From: Streptomyces sp. Y2F8-2
GTDB lineage: Bacteria; Actinomycetota; Actinomycetes; Streptomycetales; Streptomycetaceae
Direction of reading: 5' to 3'
NCBI RefSeq assembly: GCF_014905555.1
Contig: NZ_BNGS01000015.1
Coordinates: 87,558 to 151,557, forward strand
DNA length: 64,000 bases
Position 1 is the first letter of the stretch, and each line of letters begins with the position of its first letter. Under the pieces are notes generated by a model. That model searched no databases. It saw only the letters and a list, made by a program, of their open reading frames with translations, and was not told the origin of the DNA. This document shows, piece by piece, positions 7,690-17,900 of this stretch. Both the position numbers and the translations under genes were made by a program.

Positions 7690-8841
7690 ATGCCGTCCGA
7701 CAGACCGTTTCCCGGACCGCGGAGCGGGCCGGCGCGCCTGGCCGCGATAGACGGGCTCCGCCTGGTGGCAGCGGTCATGGTGGCCGCGTACCACTTCCTC
7801 GGGACACCCACCCCTCACTTCTGGGGCAGGGCCGGACTCCGGGATTTCGCGCCGTTCCTGCATGAGATCAGCCGCTACGGCTGGCTCGGCGTCGAGTTCT
7901 TCTTCGCCATCAGCGGCTTCGTCATCTGCATGAGCTGCTGGGGGCGGACTCCCGCACAGTTCACCGTCTCCCGCATCGCACGGCTCTTCCCGGCCTACTG
8001 GTGCGCCGTACTCCTCGTCGTCGCGCTCGTCCTCGTCTCACGGATGGGCCACTGGCCGGCCGCCACCCGCATCGACCCTCGTACCGTCCTGGGAAACCTG
8101 ACGATGGCCCCGGGGCCGCTGGGACTCGAACTGGTCGACGGAGTCAGCTGGACGCTCTGGGTGGAGGCCCGTTTCTACCTGCTGATGGCCGCGCTGCTCG
8201 TCTTCGGGCTGTCGTATCGGCGGGTGGTGACCTTCTGCGGAGCATGGCTCCTGGCCGGTGTCATCGCCCTCGAACTCCAGTCGCCACTGCTCGACGAATT
8301 CGTACTGCCCCGGTACACGGGCCTCTTCGTCGCCGGAATCGCCCTCCACCTCATGCACAGATTCGGACAGAACCTCCTGCTGTGGCTGCTGCTGGGTTTC
8401 GCCTGGTCCTACGAACTCACCGCGCTCGAACTCCGGGTGGCCGACCACGCCACCGTACCCCCCGGCGAGAGCCGGCCCTGCTGGGCCGTGTGCGCGGCCG
8501 TTCTCACGCTCTGTCTCGGGCTGCTGGCGCTGGCCGGTGTCGGAGGACCGCTGGCGAGGCTGCGATGGCGTTGGCTGGTCACCGCAGGGGGACTCACCTA
8601 CCCCTTCTACCTCGTCCACCAAAGCATCGGAATTCCCTTGGCCAAAGGCTTGATCCAGGCCGTTCCGAGGCTGGGACCGCTGCCTTCGATGGCTGTGTCC
8701 GTCGTCTGCGTGCTGGGGCTGTCCCTGCTCATCCACACAACGGCGGAGCGTCGGCTCGGACGCCTGCTGAGGCATCGCCTGACGCTCGACATGCGGCTTC
8801 AGAACCCCGCCGCGAGGCCGACTCCCGCCCGCACGCGGTAA
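7690..8841 (+). CDS. Acyltransferase 3 (OafA/YrhL) family membrane protein
   Basis: A 383-residue, roughly ten-helix membrane protein. It opens with the family pattern AIDGLRLVAAVMVAAYHF, where the His is the conserved catalytic residue, followed by RYGWLGVEFFFAISGFVI and SRIARLFPAYW (the R..R.P.Y motif). Family members O-acylate cell-surface sugars, peptidoglycan, antibiotics or lipids using acyl-CoA from the cytosolic side. Context with a methyltransferase and a deacetylase supports a surface polysaccharide or lipid target. Confidence 0.85.
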   Translation: MPSDRPFPGPRSGPARLAAIDGLRLVAAVMVAAYHFLGTPTPHFWGRAGLRDFAPFLHEISRYGWLGVEFFFAISGFVICMSCWGRTPAQFTVSRIARLFPAYWCAVLLVVALVLVSRMGHWPAATRIDPRTVLGNLTMAPGPLGLELVDGVSWTLWVEARFYLLMAALLVFGLSYRRVVTFCGAWLLAGVIALELQSPLLDEFVLPRYTGLFVAGIALHLMHRFGQNLLLWLLLGFAWSYELTALELRVADHATVPPGESRPCWAVCAAVLTLCLGLLALAGVGGPLARLRWRWLVTAGGLTYPFYLVHQSIGIPLAKGLIQAVPRLGPLPSMAVSVVCVLGLSLLIHTTAERRLGRLLRHRLTLDMRLQNPAARPTPARTR

Positions 8842-8874
8842 TCCCGGGAACTCCATCCGAAGAAGGATCTCGCC

Positions 8875-9654
8875 ATGCCCTTCATCACGCGCACAAGACG
8901 CTCTCGCCTGCTCATCGCCGTCGCGACAGGGGTGGCTGTCGTGCTGTCCGTCGCGCTGACTGTGGCCCTGACGGTCACGACCTACGACCACACCTCGCCC
9001 CGCGCCGCCCGATCAAAGGCATCCGGATCGGTGGCCGCAAACGTCGACTGCCGCAAGGCGAAGTGCGTGGCCCTCAGCTTCGACGGCGGCCCCAGCCCGA
9101 CGACCCCCAGGCTGCTGGACATCCTCAAGCGGGACGGGCTGCACGCCACGTTCTTCGTTCAGGGCAAGGGCCACATCGCGAGGTACCCCGACATCCTGCG
9201 TCGCATCTCGGACGAGGGGCACGAGATCGGCAATCACACCTGGAACCACAGGAGGCTGACAGACCTCGACGAGGACGATGCCCGTCGGGAACTGACCCGT
9301 ACACAGGACGCCATCGAGAGGATCACCGGCACCAGGCCCGTCCTGATGCGTCCGCCCGAGGGCCGCACCAACCGTAACGTGGCCGAGGTCTGCCGGGACT
9401 TGGGGCTGGCGCAGGTGCTGTGGAGCGTCACGGCCAAGGACTACGAGACGACCGACTCGGCTCTGATCACCGAGAGGGTGCTCGACCAGACGCACCGCGA
9501 CGGCATCATCCTGCTGCACGACCTGCACAAGGGGACCGTGCCCGCCGTACCGGGGATCATCAAGGCGCTCGAACAACGCGGCTACACCATCGTCACGGTG
9601 TCGCAGCTGCTCGCCCCTGCCAAGCCCCGGCCGGGCATGGTCTACCGGCCGTGA
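8875..9654 (+). CDS. Secreted polysaccharide deacetylase (NodB fold, CE4)
   Basis: A 259-residue protein with one N-terminal membrane segment (residues 11-35) that anchors or exports it, then a NodB domain. Motif 1 reads SFDGGPS: D70 is the catalytic base but the usual second Asp, a metal ligand, is Gly. Motif 2 is HTWNH (H121, H125), motif 3 is RPPEGRTN, and motif 5 is LLHDLHKG. CE4 enzymes remove acetyl groups from peptidoglycan or chitooligosaccharides. The altered motif 1 may change metal binding or activity. AGAAGGA precedes the ATG. It is the last gene of the apparent surface-modification group. Confidence 0.85.
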   Translation: MPFITRTRRSRLLIAVATGVAVVLSVALTVALTVTTYDHTSPRAARSKASGSVAANVDCRKAKCVALSFDGGPSPTTPRLLDILKRDGLHATFFVQGKGHIARYPDILRRISDEGHEIGNHTWNHRRLTDLDEDDARRELTRTQDAIERITGTRPVLMRPPEGRTNRNVAEVCRDLGLAQVLWSVTAKDYETTDSALITERVLDQTHRDGIILLHDLHKGTVPAVPGIIKALEQRGYTIVTVSQLLAPAKPRPGMVYRP

Positions 9655-9718
9655 GGGAACGCGGCGAACGCGCCCCGCAACCGGGGTCGAGGATGGGTCC
9701 CGGGGAACCTGCACCCGG

Positions 9719-9931
9719 TCAGTCTCCGTCGGTTTCGGCGAGAGTGTGGGCGACGAGGGCGTTGGCGTGGCCATGCCCGAGTCCGTGCTCGGCCTTGAGC
9801 CAGGTGACCAGTTCCATGTGCTTGGTCAGGGGCGAGGCGCGGATGAGGTCCTTCCACTCCGCGATCGGGCGGCCGTACTTCTTCTCGATCGAGGGGAAGT
9901 AGCTGGCGGGGCCCTTCACTGGTGCAGTCAT
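9719..9931 (-). CDS. DUF4287 domain protein
   Basis: A 70-residue protein that is a complete DUF4287 domain: SYFPSIEKKYGRPIAEWKDL followed by LTKHMELVTWLKAEHGLGHG. The ATG at 9931 was chosen because the family starts a few residues before SYFPSIEKKYG; a start at 9952 is possible. It lies about 100 bases downstream of, and in line with, the RibD/DHFR-like gene. Function is unknown; the domain is predicted to be small and helical. Confidence 0.75.
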   Translation of the reverse strand: MTAPVKGPASYFPSIEKKYGRPIAEWKDLIRASPLTKHMELVTWLKAEHGLGHGHANALVAHTLAETDGD

Positions 9932-10032
9932 GCGCGAAGTCCTGCCTGTCATGTCGTAGTGATCTTGCTTGTGTACTTCCAGCGGGGTGTCACGTCCGGA
10001 GACGCGACGGCAGGGCGGGTGTGGGAGCCTTG

Positions 10033-10605
10033 TCAGCGGACGACGTCGAATACGTTCTTCTGCAGCCCGTTGGCGTACGCCTCGTGCTCGACCAGCTTCA
10101 GCTTCTGGGCGTCCTTGTCCGTAGCGCTGAACAGACGCTTGCCCGCGCCGAGCAGGAGCGGGAAGACGAGCAGGTGGTAGCGGTCGATCAGGCCGGCGTC
10201 CGAAAGGCTCTGGTTCAGGGCGGCGCTGCCGTGGACGATGATCGGGCCGCCCTCGGTCTCCTTCAGCGTGGCGACCTCGTCGAGCGAGCGCAGGATCGTG
10301 GTCTCGCCCCAGTTCGACACCAGGTCGTCCTCGGTGAGCGTGGTGGAAACAACGTACTTCGGCATCACCTTGTAATCGGCGAACTCCTCCATGTCCGGCC
10401 ATACCGGGCTGAACGCCTCGTAGCTGACCCGGCCCATCAACATCGCCGTGGCTTCCTTCTGCTCCCGGCCCTTGATGTCGAACGCCTCGGCGAGGAAGTC
10501 GACGTTCTTGAAGGTCCACCCGGAGTTCCGGTAACCGGGCTCGCCGCCCGGAGCCTCCACGACGCCGTCGAGAGAGATGAAGGCAGTGCTGATCAGGGTA
10601 CGCAT
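10033..10605 (-). CDS. Dihydrofolate reductase / RibD C-terminal family protein
   Basis: A 190-residue protein of the RibD_C (DHFR-like) fold. It starts with the strand MRTLISTAFISLDGVVEAPG, has LMGRVSYEAF (NADPH-binding helix), and the later GGPIIVHGSAALNQSL and LLVFPLLLGAGKRLF motifs. These stand-alone proteins are NAD(P)H-dependent reductases of mostly unknown substrate and are not the housekeeping folate enzyme. A DUF4287 gene follows in the same direction. Confidence 0.85.
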   Translation of the reverse strand: MRTLISTAFISLDGVVEAPGGEPGYRNSGWTFKNVDFLAEAFDIKGREQKEATAMLMGRVSYEAFSPVWPDMEEFADYKVMPKYVVSTTLTEDDLVSNWGETTILRSLDEVATLKETEGGPIIVHGSAALNQSLSDAGLIDRYHLLVFPLLLGAGKRLFSATDKDAQKLKLVEHEAYANGLQKNVFDVVR

Positions 10606-10839
10606 CTAAGGTTCCTCCGTCACTCGTGGTTGCTTCACAGTGTCAGACGGGGCACCCCGACGGAACTCATCGCCATCGGACGAGGATTTTCCAAAAAAAC
10701 CTTTGGCGGGCTGCGCAGCAGGCCGTCGCCCGGCTGATGCTGGGCCGTGCCTCTGTGGCCAGCCGGCCATGTAACTGACGAACCATGCGGACGCGCAGTC
10801 CGTAGGCATCGTCGGCCTGCCGCGTGGTAGGCATGAGCG

Positions 10840-11466
10840 GTGATCGGTCGCCTCCCGCTCGATGAGCAGCTCGCTGTCCTCACGTCCGTGCTGTCCAGCA
10901 ACGAGGTGCTGCTGGAGGTGCTGAACCGCGCGGCGACGCTGGAGCTGCCCGGCTGGTACGTGACGGGGGGTTGCCTGTTTCAGACAGTCTGGAACGTGGT
11001 CACGGACAGGCACCCCGGCAGCGGCATCAAGGACTACGACGTCTTCTACTTCGACGACCGCGACCTGTCGTGGGAGGCGGAGGACGCAGTGATCAGGGCC
11101 GTCGGCGAAGCCTTCGCCGGGCTGCCGGCGGAGGTCGAGGTCCGCAACGAGGCACGCGTCCATCTCTGGTACGAGCAGAAGCTCGGCGTCGCATGCGCTC
11201 CCCATGCGTCCACTGAGGCGGCCATCGACAGTTTCGCGGCGACCACGTGCTGCCTGGGCGTGCGCCTGGAGTGGGGCGGGCGATGGCGCGTCTATGCGCC
11301 GCACGGGCTCTCCGACGTGTTCAACCTCGTCGTGCGCCCCAATCCGGTGCTTGCCCCGCGCGAGGTGTACGAGGCCAAGACGGCTCGCTGGCGACAGCGG
11401 TGGCCCGAACTGACGGTGCTCGGCTGGCCCTCGGCGTCGACCATGCTGACGCCTTCTTCAACCTGA
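10840..11466 (+). CDS. Nucleotidyltransferase family protein (COG3575-like)
   Basis: A 208-residue protein resembling the NTP_transf_6 / DUF925 family. The nucleotidyltransferase core is seen in GWYVTGGCLFQTVWN followed by GIKDYDVFYFDD, where the D-x-D pair binds metal, and EVEVRNEARVHLWYEQKLG. It starts with GTG at 10840. The last 12 residues (SASTMLTPSST) do not look like the family C-terminus, and an IS5 transposase scrap begins at once on the other strand, so the 3' end may have been replaced by insertion and deletion. Confidence 0.65.
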   Translation: MIGRLPLDEQLAVLTSVLSSNEVLLEVLNRAATLELPGWYVTGGCLFQTVWNVVTDRHPGSGIKDYDVFYFDDRDLSWEAEDAVIRAVGEAFAGLPAEVEVRNEARVHLWYEQKLGVACAPHASTEAAIDSFAATTCCLGVRLEWGGRWRVYAPHGLSDVFNLVVRPNPVLAPREVYEAKTARWRQRWPELTVLGWPSASTMLTPSST

Positions 11467-11547
11467 GGTGCGGAGGCGACGCAGGCAGATGATGCCGCAC
11501 GCGAGTTGGAGCAGCCCGAGGTGGAGGTCGGCCTGCCGTTCGTAGCG
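11458..11547 (-). mobile_element. IS5-family transposase C-terminal scrap
   Basis: The minus strand encodes RYERQADLHLGLLQLACGII and then CLRRLR, the characteristic end of IS5-type DDE transposases (R-Y-E-R ... ICLRRL). Nothing else of the element is recognisable. It lies against the 3' end of the nucleotidyltransferase gene. Confidence 0.6.
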
Positions 11548-11920
11548 TGTACGCGCACCGCTGCGCTCCGACGGGCTGCCGGATGACCCGTGACCGCGGG
11601 TCCACGCCCGCGCCGGTGCTGCCAACGACTCCATCGCCCGGCCTCCATGACAGTCGGCGCCTCGCCGGCAGAGGGGCCCGCCCTGGACCGGCCTGACCAG
11701 ACGGGGCCGCAGAGACGGAACCGCACACTTCACATGGGTCACCGACGCATGAAGAAGAGATCCAGGATGTGTGACGGTCAGGCAAAGCGGTTTACAAGTT
11801 GCGAAGGGGCGCCGAACAGCAAATCGGTCAGGTTCGGCAAGGATCAGTCAAGCCCTGCACAAGATCAGCTCTTGAAACCGTCCACGGGTCGTTCACGGAA
11901 GGCAAGATCAGAGCGTTTTT
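11548..11920. other. Intergenic leader of the giant RHS gene
   Basis: No convincing gene. The last 200 bases are noticeably less GC-rich than their surroundings and probably hold the promoter and 5' leader of the RHS gene; I cannot place a -10 or -35 with confidence. Confidence 0.4.
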
Positions 11921-11950
11921 ATGTCGCTCTTAACAACTGGAGTCCTAGCC

Positions 11951-14900
11951 GTGCCTCTGTGGCCGCCCAGCCGCCGTCTACGCCCCCAGCGCGCCGCGCG
12001 GCCCGCACGTCGTGCCCGTAGAGCGCGGCGTTCCATAGCCGTGCTGGTGCTCACCGCGCTGGCGCTGATGCTGACCACCGATCAGGCCCTCGCCGAAGGC
12101 ATGGAACTGGGCCGGATCCAGCTGCCCAGCCTCAGCCTGTCCTCGCTGGCGTCGTGGTTCACCGACCCGAACTGGGGCAAGCTGCCGCACCAGCAGTCCG
12201 GCACCGCGGCCGGCCGGCGCCACCACGTGTCGGCCGCCGCGACCGAGGCGCACCGTGGCGCGGGCCACAAGCCGGGCAAGGGCCGCGGCGAGCTGGCCGC
12301 CTACCAGGCGCACCGGCCCACGGTGAAGGCGGGCACGAGCGCCTCGTTCCGCGGCTTCAACGCCCGGACGAGCCAGCGCGTGGCCGCCAAATCGACGGCG
12401 CACTCGACGTACTACCGCAACGCCGACGGCTCGTTCAGCCGGAAGGTTTCGCCGTTCCCGCTGAACTACAAGGACTCCAAGGGCGACTGGCAGCAGATCG
12501 ACACGGACGTCGCCCGCGGCTCCGACGGCCGCTTCGACGAGAAGTCCAACGCCATGGACGTCGCGTTCGCTCCGAAGGCCTCTGACCAGAAGCTCGCGTC
12601 GTTCGACAAGGACGGCAACAGCATCGCGTTCGGGCTCGACGGCGCCGCATCGGTCGCCGGCACGGCCAAGGGATCGACGGTCTCCTACCCGAAGGTCCTC
12701 CCCGACACCGACCTGCAGCTGACCTCGACGTCCGTCGGTATGCGCCAGGAACTGGTGCTCCACTCGGCGGCGGCCGCCAACTCCTGGGTCTTCCCCCTTC
12801 AACTGAAGGGCCTGACGGCCGAGCTCAACAAGTCCGGCGGGGTGGACCTGCGCGACGCCCAGGGCAAGGGCGTGGCGTCGATCCCGTCGGCGTACGCGTT
12901 CGACTCGAAGATCAACAAGGTCTCCGGCGAGCGCGCCACCACGCACGCGGTGACCTACGAGCTGATCACCGAGCACGGCAAGCCGGCGCTCCGGATGACC
13001 CTCGACAGCGCCTGGCTGCACGCCAAGGCCCGTCAGTTCCCGGTGACGGTGGACCCGGACACCTCGGTGTGGGACTACGTCCACACCACGTACGCGGAGT
13101 CGGGCTACTCGCCGGTGGACCGTTCGCAGGAGCAGACCATGAAGGTCGGCTCCTACGACTCCGGTACGCACTCCGCGGTCTCGTTCGTGCAGGACTGGCG
13201 GACCAGCTTCGACGGCTCCGGCGTGACCATGGTCTCGGCGAACCTGCACCTGTACGACATCTGGGCGTCGACGTGCACCCCCGAGTCGTTCAACGTCGCG
13301 CAGGTGTCGTCGGCGTGGGACCCCACGGACGCCATGACGTACCCCGGTCCTGCGCACGGCGCGTCGATCGGCAGCGTGACGCCCTCGGTGCCCCACGCGT
13401 GCGCGAACACCACCAGCAGTGTGACCGGCGGTGACTGGGTGACGGTGCCGCTGGACACGGCGTCCATCCAGAAGTGGGCCAGCGGCACCAGCGCGGACTA
13501 CGGTCTGGCGATCTACGCCACGACCACGGACAACCTGCACTGGAAGCAGTTCGCCTCGATGGCCAACCCGGGCGACGAGCCGTACATCGTGTACGACTAC
13601 ACCGGTGACATCGCGCCGATGGTCGAGGCGACCTTCCCTGCGAACAACTCCTCGGTCTCCACGGTCACACCCGAACTGCAGGCGTTCGCGGACTTCCAGC
13701 AGAACCCGGTCGCGCAGAAGTACGACTTCAAGGTCTACAACTCCGCGGGCACGCTGGTCGTGGACTCCGGCTGGGTGACGACCCCCAACTGGACCGTTCC
13801 GGCGGGCAAGCTGACCTGGAACACGACGTACAGCTGGACCGCCCAGGCCTACGACGGCACCAAGTACTCGACCGTGTCCCCGACGTCGGCGCTGACCACC
13901 GATGTGCCGCAGCCGTTCATCACCTCGGAGCTGTCGCAGAACAGCAGCGACCACGGCTACGACGCGACGATCGGCAACTACACGACGTCCGACACGGACG
14001 CCTCCGTCTCGACCGTCGGCCCCAGCCTCGACGTCGAGCGGGACTACAACTCCCGTGACTTCCGCACCTCGGGAGCCTTCGGCGCCGGCTGGTCGAGCAT
14101 CTTCGACGCCAAGGTCACCGAGCAGAAGAACGCGAGCGGCACCCTGACGGGTGTCGTGACGACCTACCCGGACGGCTCCGAGGTCGGGTTCGGCAAGAAC
14201 TCCGACGGTACGTTCTCCGCGCCCTCCGGCCGGTTCGCGATGCTGCGGTCGGTGACCTCGCCGACCGGCTACACGCTGACCGACAAGGACGACACCGTCT
14301 ACACCTTCACCCAGTCCCTGGGCACGGGTGTGTACGGCATCACGTCCGTGAAGGACGCCAACAACCGTTCGGTCGACTTCACCTGGACCTCCGGTCACGT
14401 CACCAAGATGAAGTCCGCGGTCTCCGGCCGCTCCCTGAACCTCACCTGGTCCACGCCCAGCGGCGCGACCTCCGCGCACGTGGCCACCGTGGTCACCGAC
14501 CCGGTCAACCCGAACGACGGCAGCAGCGCCCAGACCTGGACGTACGGCTACACCGGCGACAAGCTGACCCAGGTCTGCTCGCCGCTGTCCACCACCAAGT
14601 GCACGGCGTACGGCTACACCAACGGCTCGCAGTTCCGCACCGAGGTGGAGAACGCCGGCGCGTCCTCGCTCTGGCAGCTCAACGAGTCCAGCGGCACCGT
14701 CGCGGCCAGCTCGGTGGGTGACAGCGAGGGCACGGACAACGCGACGTACAACAACGTCACGCTGGGCCAGACCGGCCCGCTGGCCGGGTCCACCGCGACG
14801 GCGGCCCAGTTCAACGGCTCCTCCTCCTACCTCGAGCTGCCGCCGAGCCTGGCCTCCAGCTCCACCCAGCTGACCCTGTCGATGTGGTTCAAGACCACGA

Positions 14901-17900
14901 CGGCTCCGGGTGTGCTGTTCTCCTACTCCACGCTGCCGATCAGCAGCAGCATGACCCAGGCCCAGTACACCCCGGGCATCTACGTCGGCAGCGACGGCAA
15001 GCTGAACGCGGAATTCTGGAACAGCAACGCCGTCCAGCCGATCGTCAGCACCGCCGCCGTCAACGACGGCGCCTGGCACGAGGTGGTCCTCTCGGGCGCC
15101 GGCTCCAGCCAGACCCTGTACCTCGACGGTGCCAAGGTCGGCTCGCTGTCCGGCATGATCTCCTACAGCAACGGCTACCACAGCGCGCTGCAGAACCACA
15201 CCTACATCGGCGCCGGCTTCCTCGGCGGCACCTGGCCGGACGAGCCGCACTACTCGACCACGGACGACACCGGCTACCCGACCTACTTCAACGGCACCAT
15301 CGCGGACGCCGCGTTCTACCCGGGCGCGCTGACCGCCGACCAGGTCGCCCGGATCCACACCGCGGCCACCAAGGCGTCGCCGCTGCTGACGTCCGTCACC
15401 CGTCCGTCGGGCAAGGCGTTCGCCGGCATCACCTACGACACCAACGCCGCCCGTGTCACCCAGCTGACCGACGAGAACGGCGGCGTCTGGAAGCTCAACC
15501 CGCCGACCATCGCCGGTTCCAGCAACACCTACCGGGGGGCGGTGCTGGGCGGTGCCCCCAACCAGTACTACCGCTTCGGTGAGTCCGCGGGAGCCTCGAC
15601 GGCACTCGACGAAGTGCACGGTGGCCAGGGCACGTACAACGCGGTGACGCTCGGCGCGAGCGGTGTGTTCAGCGACCACACCACGGCGTCGTTCAACGGC
15701 ACCAGCTCCGATGTGGCGCTGCCCAGCGGCACCGTGCCGGGTTCGGGTGCCGAGTCGGTCGACATGTGGTTCAAGACCTCGACAGCCAACGGTGTGCTGT
15801 TCGCCGCCTCGAAGGACCCGTTGACGGGCGGCACCACCCCCACGTCGTACACGCCCATCCTCTACGTGGGCAGCAGCGGCAAGCTGTACGGCGAGTTCTA
15901 CTTCGCCGGCGGCTCCACCAAGCCGATCGGGTCCGCGTCCGCGGTGACCGACAACAAGTGGCACCACGTGGCCCTCTCCACGTCCGCCACCAGCCAGTCC
16001 CTGTACCTGGACGGCAACCTGGTCGGCACCCAGACCGGCACCGCCGCCATGAGCGGTCAGAACTACACCTACGTCGGCGCGGGCTTCCTCGGCGGCAACT
16101 GGCCGGACGAGGCGCACAACAGCTCGACCAGCAACACCGGCTACGCCACCTACTTCAAGGGCTCCATCGCCGAGGCGGCGTTCTACCGCTCGCAGCTGTC
16201 CTCCGACGACGTGGACGCCCACTTCCAGGCGGCGCAGAACTCTTCCGGCCTGCTGCCGGTGAAGACGGTGACGGTGACCACGCCGACCAACGCGACGCTC
16301 ACCTACACCTACGACGTCACGCACGGCAACCGCGCGCTGACCGAGACCGACGCACTGGGCAACAAGACGAGCTTCGGCTACGACACGGCCGGCTTCGAGC
16401 ACACCGTGACCGACCCCAACGGTTCGATGACCGTCACGGGTCACGATGTCCGCGGCAACATCGTCTCCTCGACGTCCTGCCAGGACCAGGCCGCGAACAA
16501 GTGCAACACCGAGTACTACACGTACTACCCGGACGACACCACGGCCCAGCTGACCACCGCCGACCCGCGGAACGACCAGCTGCTGACCGAACGTGACGGC
16601 CGTTCCTCGTCCGCGACCGACAACACCTACCTGACGTCGTACACCTACGACTCGGCCGGCAACCAGACCGCGATCACCGGTCCAGCCGTCCCGGGCTTCC
16701 CGAACGGCCGTACCACGACGACCGTCTACAGCGACGGCACCAGCGCCTACCCGTCCGCCGACGGCGGCGTGGTGCCCGCGGGCCTGCCGGTGAAGACCAT
16801 CAGCCCCGGTGGCGCCGTCAACCAGGTCTCGTACTTCAAGAACGGCGACGTGGCCTCCACCACCGACGCCATCGGCCTGGTCACCCAGTACACCTACGAC
16901 GGCCTGGGCCAGGTCACCACCCAGAAGGTCGTCTCCGACACCTACCCCAGCGGCCTGACCACCACCTACAAGTACGACGCGGCCGGGCAGGTGACCGAAG
17001 AGGACGACCCGCAGCTCACCGACCGCGTCACCGGCGCCACACACGCCGCCGTGACCAGCACGGTCTACGACGAGGACGGCAACACCACCTCGCAGACCGT
17101 GGCCGACGCCAGCGGCGGCGACCGCTCCCGCACCCAGACGTGGACCTACGACCAGTACGACCACGTGGCGACCGAGTCAGACGCCAATGTGGCCGCAGGA
17201 GCGTCCTACGGCAACACGACGACGTACACCTACGACTCGTCCGGCAACAGGACCAAGGAGGTCACCAGCGCCGGCAACGAGACCCAGTACACCTACGACG
17301 CCGAGGGCAACCTGCTCACCCAGGGCCTCATGTACAAGGGTGACCCGGTCAACCCGCAGACGCCGACCCTGCTCGTGGAGTCCTCCCGGGCCTACGACCC
17401 GGCCGGGCGCCTGGCGTCGGTCACCGACGCGATGGGCAACACCACGTCGTACACCTACACCGACGACGGCCTGACCTCGACGGTGAAGCGGACCAGCGCC
17501 GACGGCCAGAGCACCTACGTGCTCGAGTCGGACACCTATGACGCGGCCGGCAACCTGCTCTCCCAGACCACGGACAACGGCGAGAACGTCACCAAGTACA
17601 CGGTCGACGCCGCCTCCCGGACCACCTCAACCGAGGACGACCCGACCGGTGTCGACCGGGTGACCACCGTGTCGTACACGCCGGACGACCAGGTCGCCAC
17701 CGAGAACGACCACGACGCCTCGGGCTACGACCGCACCACCACCAACACCTACGACGACATGGGGAACCTGCTCAGCGAGACGCTGTACGGGGACGCCTCC
17801 GGTCACCCGGCGGGCTGGTGGAAGCTCGACCAGTCGTCCGGCACGTCCGTCACGGACGCCTCCGGCACGGGCAACACCGGTCAGGCCACGGGCGTCACGT

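Noticed and set aside
11978..17164. Antisense frame of 1,728 codons opposite the RHS gene
   Set aside because: It is Val/Gly/Arg-rich without domains and mirrors the GC-ending codons of the real gene; such shadow frames are normal in high-GC DNA.
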